Part shown: positions 58,043-64,000 of the stretch, piece after piece | How the letters are laid out: each line of letters opens with the position of its first letter | Position numbering within the stretch: the stretch's first letter is position 1 | Position numbers and translations under genes: made by a program | Notes under the pieces: model-generated | The model's input: the letters and a program-made list of their open reading frames with translations, nothing else | Told to the model about the DNA's origin: nothing | Database searches by the model: none | Assembly (NCBI GenBank): GCA_905234645.1 | Contig: CAJOIS010000006.1 | Coordinates: 1 to 64,000, forward strand | DNA length: 64,000 nt | Direction: 5' to 3' | Origin: an uncultured Bacteroidales bacterium | GTDB lineage: Bacteria; Bacteroidota; Bacteroidia; Bacteroidales; F082

Positions 58043-59005
58043 TTACTTCACCCGGATCTTCCTTCCAATTCTCAGGACGTCGGTCTTCTTCATATTGTTG
58101 AGTTTGCATATGATGGAGACCGTCGTCCCATGTTCAACGGCGATCTTGCTTAAAGTATCGCCTTTTTTAATTACATGGTATTGGTATTTAGGCGGATCAG
58201 GTTTCGAGGGTAGCGAGTCGATTACCGTAAAGGAATGCGTCCCCGTTAGGTCGTTGTAGGCCTTGCTCATGATGGTCGATGAGATGGTGTAGTCACGGTT
58301 GACGGGACGTAGCGAGTCCTTCAGGTTATGCTCAAAAAGCCAGTCGTAGGTGCTTTCCAGATAGAAGGCGCGGGCCAGGTGCGAGTGGCCTTCCTTGGGG
58401 AGTTTGGTGAATATCAGCCGGCTGGTGTCGCCACATTGGATCATGGTGTTGACCACCCGTTGCGAATAGAACAGCGGTACGTCTTTGTCAGCCGTGCCAT
58501 GGATGATCCAGAGCGGTACCTCCGTCAAGCCGCAGATGTCGTTGATGGAAGCGCCGCCGCACAAGGCCATCGCCGCTGCCACCTGGTCGGGATAGGTCGC
58601 CGTGAAGTTGATGGTTCCGTAGCCGCCCAGGCTCATGCCGAGCACATACAGCCGGCAGGTGTCCACGGCATAGCGTTCCTTCAGCCATTCGTACACCTCC
58701 ATCACCTTGTCGGCTTTCCATGAGACGACGTCGGTCTGTGGGGCGATGACAAAAGCATCGATATTACGCCCTCTCCTCAAGGCGTCGATGGGCCCGTAGC
58801 GAAGCAGGTTGGCCAGGTTCTTCCCGCAGAGGCTCCTGCCGTGAAGGAAAAGCACCACCGGCTTGTCGGCCACGGTGTCGTTGTAATCCTCGGGCACATA
58901 CAGCCAGAAGTTGTATCCGTCCTGGATGGAGTCGCGACAGGCAATCAGCTGCGCTGAGGCGAACAACGGCAGAAGGCAGAAACAAAACAGGAGCAGTTTT
59001 TTCAT
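58043..59005 (-). CDS. Secreted alpha/beta-hydrolase (esterase) with C-terminal LysM
   Basis: Signal peptide 1-18 (MKKLLLFCFCLLPLFASA), an alpha/beta hydrolase domain of the LpqC/PHB-depolymerase-like type with FLHGRSLCGKN (oxyanion region), GMSLGGYGT (nucleophile Ser), HGTADKDVP (Asp) and EGHSHLA (His), and from about residue 270 a LysM domain (YHVIKKGDTLSKIAVEHGTT) that binds peptidoglycan GlcNAc. The enzyme is thus probably held in the periplasm on the cell wall and cuts an ester, for example on a sugar or wall component; the substrate is unknown. A LysM on an esterase of this type is uncommon. It lies 26 bases downstream of the DUF1846 gene. Confidence 0.85.
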   Translation of the reverse strand: MKKLLLFCFCLLPLFASAQLIACRDSIQDGYNFWLYVPEDYNDTVADKPVVLFLHGRSLCGKNLANLLRYGPIDALRRGRNIDAFVIAPQTDVVSWKADKVMEVYEWLKERYAVDTCRLYVLGMSLGGYGTINFTATYPDQVAAAMALCGGASINDICGLTEVPLWIIHGTADKDVPLFYSQRVVNTMIQCGDTSRLIFTKLPKEGHSHLARAFYLESTYDWLFEHNLKDSLRPVNRDYTISSTIMSKAYNDLTGTHSFTVIDSLPSKPDPPKYQYHVIKKGDTLSKIAVEHGTTVSIICKLNNMKKTDVLRIGRKIRVK

Positions 59006-59031
59006 GTCACTATAACGGGCAATTTCTTGTT

Positions 59032-60495
59032 TTATTTTTTCAGGACCGGATCGCAGGTCAGTCCTACGCCCAGTTTACTGAATATCTTGCGGTCGACTTC
59101 GCTGAGCATCACGGTGGAGTGCACTTGGCAGCCTTCGAACTGGGGAAGCACCTCCAGTGCCTTCCGGCAGTTGTCGTTTTCGGGACTGAGCACCGAGAGG
59201 GCGATGAGCACCTCGTCGGTATGCAGGCGCGGGTTGTTGCCACGGAGGTATTCCACCTTGGTCTTCTGGATGGGTTCGATCATGTATTGTGGGATGAGCT
59301 TCAGGTCGTGGTCGATGCCGGCTAGGTATTTCGTTGCGTTTAGGATCAATGCGGCGCTGGGTCCCAGCAGGGCGCTGGTCTCGGCGGTGATGAGGGTGCC
59401 GTCGGACAGCTCGATGGCGGTGCAGTCCACCCCGCAGCGTTCCTTGCGCTCACGGGCGGCGACCACGCATTTCCGGTCTTCGACGGTGATCTTGGCCTGG
59501 TTCAGCAGCATCTTGATCTTGGTGACCTCGTTCTCGTTGCCTCCGCCTTCGGCCATGGTGTTCAAGGCGGTGAAGTAACGCCGAATGATCTCGTCGTTGG
59601 CGGCGCGGCAGCATACGTCATCGTCGCTGATGCAGAACCCCACCATGTTCACGCCCATGTCGGTAGGCGACTTGTAGGGACATTGGCCATAGATGCCTTC
59701 GAACAGTGCGTTCAACACGGGGAAGATCTCGATGTCGCGGTTGTAGTTGACGGCAATCTTGTTGTAGGCATCCAGATGGAACGGGTCGATCATATTGACG
59801 TCGGCGAGGTCGGCGGTGGCGGCTTCATAGGCCATGTTGACGGGGTGTTTCAGCGGCAGGCTCCACACGGGGAAGGTCTCAAACTTGGCGTAACCCGCGT
59901 TGATGCCGCGTTTCTGCTCGTTGTAGAGCTGGCTGAGGCACACGGCCATCTTGCCGCTGCCGGGACCCGGGGCGGTGACAATGACCAGCGGACGGGTGGT
60001 TTCCACATAGTCGTTCTTGCCGAAGCCTTCGTCGGAGTCGATCAGGCCTACATTATGCGGATAGCCGTCGATGAGATAATGGTAGTAGGCCTTGATGCCC
60101 AGGTGCTCCAAGCGGTTGCGGTAGGCGACAGCGCTACTCTGTCCGTTGTAGTGGGTGATCACCACGCTGCTCACCAGGAAGCCGCGTTTCTGGAACTCGT
60201 TGCGGAGCCGGAGCACGTCGACGTCGTAGGTGATGCCCAAGTCGCTGCGCATCTTGTTTTTCTCGATGTCGGTGGCACTGATTACGATGACGATCTCGGC
60301 ACTGTCGCGGAGGTTCTGCAACATCTGCAGCTTGCTGTCGGGCTTGAATCCCGGCAGCACGCGGCTGGCATGATGGTCGTCGAAGAGCTTGCCGCCCAAC
60401 TCCAGATACAACTTGTTGCCAAACTGGTTGATGCGCTCGCGAATGTGTTCACTCTGTATCTTCAGATACTTTTCGTTGTCGAAGCCAATTTTCAT
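59032..60495 (-). CDS. DUF1846 family protein
   Basis: A 487-residue member of DUF1846, with the characteristic start MKIGFDNEKYLKIQSEHIRE, LYLELGGKLFDDHHASRVLP, VIVISATDIEKNKMRSDLGI and TAPGPGSGKMAVCLSQLYNE. The GPGSGK stretch resembles a P-loop. No signal peptide, so cytoplasmic. Family members are conserved in anaerobes and firmicutes, with no established reaction that I can cite. The length is normal for the family. Its ATG overlaps the upstream MauE/thioredoxin-like gene by 4 bases (ATGA). Confidence 0.9.
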   Translation of the reverse strand: MKIGFDNEKYLKIQSEHIRERINQFGNKLYLELGGKLFDDHHASRVLPGFKPDSKLQMLQNLRDSAEIVIVISATDIEKNKMRSDLGITYDVDVLRLRNEFQKRGFLVSSVVITHYNGQSSAVAYRNRLEHLGIKAYYHYLIDGYPHNVGLIDSDEGFGKNDYVETTRPLVIVTAPGPGSGKMAVCLSQLYNEQKRGINAGYAKFETFPVWSLPLKHPVNMAYEAATADLADVNMIDPFHLDAYNKIAVNYNRDIEIFPVLNALFEGIYGQCPYKSPTDMGVNMVGFCISDDDVCCRAANDEIIRRYFTALNTMAEGGGNENEVTKIKMLLNQAKITVEDRKCVVAARERKERCGVDCTAIELSDGTLITAETSALLGPSAALILNATKYLAGIDHDLKLIPQYMIEPIQKTKVEYLRGNNPRLHTDEVLIALSVLSPENDNCRKALEVLPQFEGCQVHSTVMLSEVDRKIFSKLGVGLTCDPVLKK

Positions 60496-61451
60496 AACGG
60501 TTCATTTGTATTCTCGAAAAAAGCCTTGACCTCCTCTTCCCTCATGTTACGGAAACCGTATTCCTTGACGACTTCACCGTTGTCCATCAGGACCACGACG
60601 GGGAACATGCCGTTGTTGATTTTCAGGAGGCTGACGGCATCTTCATAGATGGTATATGGATAGATGGTAGATTCGGATTCTTGGAAAAACCTGTCGACGC
60701 CTTCCTCGCTTCCCATGAAGACGTAAAGCACATCCTCTTCGGGGAAGCCGTAGAACTGCTGCATCAGGCTGAGTTTTCGCGCTGTCATCATGCAGTATTC
60801 GCAGCCTGTCGAGAAGATGCCCACCACCTTCTTGCCATCCTTCAGGTGGATGGTATCCAAAGGAGGCTGCTGGAGGGCTTCTTTAAACAGCCCATGGTTC
60901 AGGTAGTACGAGGGACGGTACGATGACGTGAAGTTGTCGGGCGGCGAGAGGGTGAACACGACGATACCGCAGGCGAGTGCCGTTCCCAGCAGCGCCAGCA
61001 GATCGTGCTTGAAGCGACAGCCGGACACCCTGTAAACCAACACAAAAAGCACCAGCAGCACCACGTTCTTGATGATCGACTGCCAGGGATTGAATTGCAA
61101 GATATCGCCGAAACAGTGGCAGTTGTCGGTCCGTCCCAAAGCGAGGGCGTACACCAGCAATCCGGTATAGCCGAGCAGCATCAGCACACTGCCCCACCAC
61201 ATCAGCTTGTGGAGACAGTTCGACATCAGGCCCACCCCCAGCACCAACTCAAGGATGATGACGGCACGGGCCACCAGAAACGAAGCGTTGAGGCTGAAGA
61301 AATGATAACTGAAAACATAAATCTCGAACTTGTCCATGTCGGCGATTTTCAGCACCGCAGAAACGACAAAGACAAGTCCGAGAATGATTTTCAGTATTGG
61401 AAGTCGATTGGACTTGTGAGTGCTATTCGTATTTTGGTCAATTCTGACCAT
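60492..61451 (-). CDS. MauE/DoxX-like membrane protein with thioredoxin-like domain
   Basis: A 319-residue protein: about four to five membrane segments in residues ~20-170 form a MauE/DoxX-like domain (LGLVFVVSAVLKIADMDKFE, ALGRTDNCHCFGDILQFNPW with a CHC pair), followed by a soluble thioredoxin-fold domain ~190-319 with CEYC as the redox-active site (GIFSTGCEYCMMTARKL) and a cis-Pro-like MFPVVVLM. The domain combination suggests transfer of reducing equivalents across the membrane or disulfide maintenance in the periplasm. It overlaps the small lipoprotein gene by 14 bases and the DUF1846 gene by 4 bases. Confidence 0.85.
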   Translation of the reverse strand: MVRIDQNTNSTHKSNRLPILKIILGLVFVVSAVLKIADMDKFEIYVFSYHFFSLNASFLVARAVIILELVLGVGLMSNCLHKLMWWGSVLMLLGYTGLLVYALALGRTDNCHCFGDILQFNPWQSIIKNVVLLVLFVLVYRVSGCRFKHDLLALLGTALACGIVVFTLSPPDNFTSSYRPSYYLNHGLFKEALQQPPLDTIHLKDGKKVVGIFSTGCEYCMMTARKLSLMQQFYGFPEEDVLYVFMGSEEGVDRFFQESESTIYPYTIYEDAVSLLKINNGMFPVVVLMDNGEVVKEYGFRNMREEEVKAFFENTNEPL

Positions 61452-61713
61452 GGTTGGTAAACTGGTTGATTAGGTGTTCGAACCAACTCTCGTCTTCCTC
61501 CAGGCTCACCTCCTTGCAGGTCACCTGTCCCCACCCCACGATCTCCTTGGCCTTGTCGTTGCAGGTGCCGTGTTCCATCATGTAATAGTCGTCGCCCAAC
61601 ATGACATCTTCGTTGTCGACATAGGCGAAACATTGGCAATACTTGACCTTCTGGCAAGACGCAAGGGCCAGTATCATTAATGTGAATGCGATGATGACGA
61701 TTCTTTTCTTCAT
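61438..61713 (-). CDS. Small Cys-rich lipoprotein (91 aa)
   Basis: Lipoprotein signal with LALASC (Cys20), followed by KVKYCQCFAYVDNEDVMLGD and HGTCNDKAKEIVGWGQVTCK. Four further cysteines are present in the mature part. The ATG is at 61713, 8 bases after a -7 box. It overlaps the downstream MauE/thioredoxin-like gene by 14 bases; given that partner, the cysteines may be its redox substrates, which is a guess. No known family recognised. Confidence 0.7.
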   Translation of the reverse strand: MKKRIVIIAFTLMILALASCQKVKYCQCFAYVDNEDVMLGDDYYMMEHGTCNDKAKEIVGWGQVTCKEVSLEEDESWFEHLINQFTNHGQN

Positions 61714-61721
61714 AATTGCCG

Positions 61722-61729
61722 CAAAGTTA
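61722..61729 (-). promoter_or_regulatory. -7 promoter box for the small lipoprotein operon
   Basis: TAACTTTG on the minus strand fits TAnnTTTG, 8 bases before the ATG at 61713. The unit continues through the MauE/thioredoxin and DUF1846 genes. Confidence 0.6.
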
Positions 61730-61749
61730 CAAAAAAAAATTTACAAGGT

Positions 61750-62214
61750 TCAAAAACCTTTCAATTGTTTTTCGACGTCGCGTTTCGAGTCCTTTGATTT
61801 CAGCGACTCGCGCTTGTCGTAATAATGCTTGCCACGTGCCAGGGCGATGTCGAGTTTGGCCAGGCCTTTATCGTTAATGAAGAGCACCACGGGAACGATG
61901 GTCAGGCCTTTCTCTTGCACTTTGTTCTTGAGTTTGCGAAGTTCGCGGGCAGTGAGTAGCAGTTTGCGGTCGCGTTTGGGATCGTGGTTGTTGAAGCTGC
62001 CGCGTTCGTATTCGGCGATGTGCATCCCAATCACGAAGAGCTCGTCGTCTTTGAAGGAACAATACGAGTCGGCCAGGCTGGCTTTGCCGTTGCGGATCGA
62101 TTTGATCTCGGTCCCTGTGAGCACGATGCCCGCCGTGAGCCGTTCCATGAGGAAATACTCATGTTCAGCCCGCTTGTTCTTGATGGTGATATTATTGTTG
62201 TTTTTCTTTTCCAT
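61750..62214 (-). CDS. smpB: SsrA-binding protein SmpB
   Basis: Binds tmRNA and delivers it to stalled ribosomes in trans-translation. The 154-residue protein shows all SmpB blocks: [70 protein letters not shown], and the C-terminal basic tail [20 protein letters not shown]. The start at 62214 ([15 protein letters not shown]) gives the usual length; a longer frame starts 24 bases earlier. The start overlaps the 3' end of the upstream barrel gene by 23 bases, so its translation may depend on that gene. Confidence 0.96.
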   Translation of the reverse strand: MEKKNNNNITIKNKRAEHEYFLMERLTAGIVLTGTEIKSIRNGKASLADSYCSFKDDELFVIGMHIAEYERGSFNNHDPKRDRKLLLTARELRKLKNKVQEKGLTIVPVVLFINDKGLAKLDIALARGKHYYDKRESLKSKDSKRDVEKQLKGF

Positions 62215-62758
62215 TTTTAAGTGCATAGCAGAAGCCAACCCTTACGACAAAGGGGCTGTTATAGGGGCTGTCGTAATCCCAAGAGAAGTTATAAAGCAAC
62301 GAATAGAAGGTGTAGTTGTTGTTCCAGTACTGGCGGTATCCTATGCCAGCCATGACGGAGTTGTACCACGTAGGAGCGCTGGCTTCGATGTCCTTTCCAC
62401 TGATCAGGAGGCACATCTCCTCGTCTTCGACCTGAAGGTAAATGCCGCTGAAGACCTCGAAGTTGAGATAGGCTGCGCCGCTGAAAATGTGGCTGAAATA
62501 GTTGCCATAATAATAATCACGGCTGAAAAACATATCATAGCCCAACCTGACGCCAGCCTCAAGGCTGCGTGTCAAGCGGTAGCCTGCCTGTGGCGCCACC
62601 CCTATGTTAAAGGTATTGCCGTAGAAGCCGAGGTTGAAGTCGCCACCCACCACGACCTTGCCTTTCATCGACTCGGGGCCACCGAAGGTCTGTGCGCTTG
62701 CATTGCCGGCGAAAGCCAAGCCGACGGCCATCAGGATCATCACAATTGTTTTCTTCAT
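62192..62758 (-). CDS. Outer-membrane beta-barrel protein (188 aa)
   Basis: Signal peptide ~1-22 ([22 protein letters not shown]) and a Gly/aromatic alternating-strand body ([60 protein letters not shown]) typical of small outer-membrane barrels. An ATG at 62779 exists but would break the signal peptide; 62758 is preferred because the -7 box ends 18 bases before it. It shares a promoter with smpB, whose start lies inside its 3' end. Confidence 0.75.
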   Translation of the reverse strand: MKKTIVMILMAVGLAFAGNASAQTFGGPESMKGKVVVGGDFNLGFYGNTFNIGVAPQAGYRLTRSLEAGVRLGYDMFFSRDYYYGNYFSHIFSGAAYLNFEVFSGIYLQVEDEEMCLLISGKDIEASAPTWYNSVMAGIGYRQYWNNNYTFYSLLYNFSWDYDSPYNSPFVVRVGFCYALKNGKEKQQ

Positions 62759-62776
62759 CTTATAATAATTTTGCTG

Positions 62777-62784
62777 CAAAGATA
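62777..62784 (-). promoter_or_regulatory. -7 promoter box for the barrel-smpB unit
   Basis: TATCTTTG on the minus strand, exact consensus, 18 bases before the ATG at 62758. Confidence 0.65.
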
Positions 62785-62816
62785 GTTATAATTAAGCCAA
62801 ATAAGTTAAAAAACGC

Positions 62817-62824
62817 TAATTTTG
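62817..62824 (+). promoter_or_regulatory. -7 promoter box for the right-edge lipoprotein
   Basis: TAATTTTG fits TAnnTTTG, 16 bases before the ATG at 62841. Confidence 0.55.
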
Positions 62825-62840
62825 TGCCAAATTTGGAGCG

Positions 62841-64000
62841 ATGAAACGTTACTGCCTCTTCATATTGGTCCTTTTGACGGTGTTTTCGGCCTGCCGCAAG
62901 GAGAACGCCATCAGCACGGATCCCAGCCATAAGCTTGTGTTTTCGGCCGACACGGTGATGTTCGACACGGTGTTCACCACCTTGGGTTCGTCGACGCATC
63001 AGTTGAAGGTGTACAACCCCTATCAGGAGGACCTCAACATCAGCGAGATCCGTCTCATGGGGGGTGAGAATTCGCGTTTCAAGCTCAACTTCGACGGCGA
63101 AGCGGGCACGGTGTTTCAGGACAAAGTGATTCCCGCCAACGACAGCCTTTATACCTTTTTGAAGGTCACCATCGACCCTTCCGACCTAAACACCCCTTTC
63201 ATTGTGGAGGACAGCCTTTTGTTCCTTACCAACGGCAACACTCAGATGATCAAGTTGGTGGCATGGGGACAGAACGCACGTTACATCGTGGCTGACCGGC
63301 ACATCAACGGCTTTCCGGCCTTCAAGATCGTGGCCGACAGCTTGGAGACGGTCAACTGGACAAACGAACTGCCCTACGTCATCTACGGCTATGCCTTGAT
63401 CGATTCCTACGGCACCTTGCGCATCAACGAAGGCACCCAGGTCTATGTGCACGATGGTGGTGGCATCTGGTCGTGGAGCGACGGACAGCTCATCATCGAC
63501 GGCACTGCTGAGAACCCGGTGGTGATCCAGGGCGACCGTCTGGAGCCTTTCTTCCGGAACCAGCCCGGACAATGGGACCGTATCTGGCTGATGGACGCCC
63601 GTCAGGGAGCCGACCATCAGATCAGCCATGCCATCATCCGCAACGGTTTCATCGGCATCCAAGCCGAGTCGTTCGTCCATGCCACACAGTCGGCCTTGCG
63701 CATCAACAACACTGTGGTTGAGAACCATATGGGCATGGGCGTCTATGCGGTGCTTTACGCCATCGAGGCCAACAACATGGTCATCGACAACTGCGGACAG
63801 TATGCCTTTGCCGTGGTCGACGGAGGCGACTATCTGTTGCGTCACTGTACTTTGGGCAACTACTGGTGGCAGGGCACCCGCACCACGGCGTCGCTGTATC
63901 TCTCCAACTTTGTCGACCAGGACGGCGAGCATTACGAGTACCCGTTCCATTGGGAGATGTACAACAGCATCGTTTATGGGGCCCAGGAGGAGGAATTCGG
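62841..64000 (+). CDS. Lipoprotein with predicted beta-helix domain, partial (3' end beyond window)
   Basis: The open frame continues from the ATG at 62841 to the right edge without a stop (386 codons visible). It starts MKRYCLFILVLLTVFSACRK with lipobox FSAC, Cys18. Residues ~35-140 look like an Ig-type beta domain (KLVFSADTVMFDTVFTTLGS; LKVTIDPSD), and from ~150 there are repeated short strands with Asn/Ile turns (ISHAIIRNGFIGIQAE, LRINNTVVENHMGMG, NNMVIDNCGQYAFAVVDGG) characteristic of a right-handed beta-helix (parallel beta-helix repeats). Such proteins often bind or cut polysaccharide; no catalytic residues can be assigned because the gene is incomplete. Probably a cell-surface lipoprotein. 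Confidence 0.8.
   Translation, partial: MKRYCLFILVLLTVFSACRKENAISTDPSHKLVFSADTVMFDTVFTTLGSSTHQLKVYNPYQEDLNISEIRLMGGENSRFKLNFDGEAGTVFQDKVIPANDSLYTFLKVTIDPSDLNTPFIVEDSLLFLTNGNTQMIKLVAWGQNARYIVADRHINGFPAFKIVADSLETVNWTNELPYVIYGYALIDSYGTLRINEGTQVYVHDGGGIWSWSDGQLIIDGTAENPVVIQGDRLEPFFRNQPGQWDRIWLMDARQGADHQISHAIIRNGFIGIQAESFVHATQSALRINNTVVENHMGMGVYAVLYAIEANNMVIDNCGQYAFAVVDGGDYLLRHCTLGNYWWQGTRTTASLYLSNFVDQDGEHYEYPFHWEMYNSIVYGAQEEEF

Noticed and set aside
63186-63950. Open antisense frame (254 codons) at the right edge
   Set aside because: It lies opposite the open lipoprotein/beta-helix gene that starts at 62841 with its own promoter box and lipobox; the antisense product has shadow composition.
1-64000. 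CRISPR arrays, rRNA and tRNA genes
   Set aside because: No regular repeat-spacer arrangement, no rRNA blocks and no cloverleaf-like stretch was recognised in reading both strands; short tRNAs could be missed by eye.

Overview
The window looks like chromosomal DNA of a gut-type member of the Bacteroidales (Bacteroidota). The evidence is repeated use of the phylum's -7 promoter box (TAnnTTTG) 5-65 bases before genes, little sign of Shine-Dalgarno sequences, type IX secretion (T9SS) sorting tails on two secreted proteins, many lipoproteins, Rpn/PD-(D/E)XK nucleases and a FucP-type galactose transporter. No rRNA, tRNA or CRISPR array was recognised by eye.

Layout. 1-3.5 kb is accessory DNA: a cut-off AAA ATPase plus a DUF4007 protein (resembling part of an Ssp-type DNA-phosphorothioation defence cluster), a decayed IS3-family transposase, and a VapBC-like toxin-antitoxin pair bracketed by two copies of a repeat. 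3.6-16.6 kb is mostly housekeeping: prolyl oligopeptidase, GlmS, NAD(P)HX repair enzyme, RlmD, shikimate kinase. Within it lies an unclassified reverse transcriptase preceded by a possible structured RNA closed by 12-bp complementary arms. 16.8-23.4 kb is one 2201-residue secreted, T9SS-tailed multidomain protein. 23.4-27 kb holds a perfect 44-bp-arm palindrome that ends an alpha-L-fucosidase gene, two Rpn-family nucleases and a truncated copy of a PEGA gene.

27.1-53.5 kb is the striking part: about 26 kb, all on the minus strand, with nine full PEGA-domain paralogues plus the fragment. Each has a signal peptide, a common N-terminal domain and a stack of PEGA-type units. The C-terminus is interchangeable: Sel1 repeats (four proteins), a putative outer-membrane beta-barrel (most of the others), or a DUF6175-like domain (one). 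Interleaved are LPP20/NTF2-like secreted proteins, a carboxypeptidase-regulatory-like protein and two lipoproteins. Gene spacing (often 1-4 bp overlaps) and -7 boxes suggest three transcription units starting near 53.5, 49.1 and 43.6 kb. This is the best candidate for an undescribed cell-envelope system.

53.6-58.0 kb is a compact galactose operon (galactokinase, sugar-phosphate nucleotidyltransferase, aldose epimerase, MFS sugar transporter) with no GalT in the window. 58-64 kb contains a LysM esterase, a DUF1846 protein, a MauE/thioredoxin-like membrane protein, a small lipoprotein, SmpB, a small beta-barrel protein, and a lipoprotein cut by the right edge.
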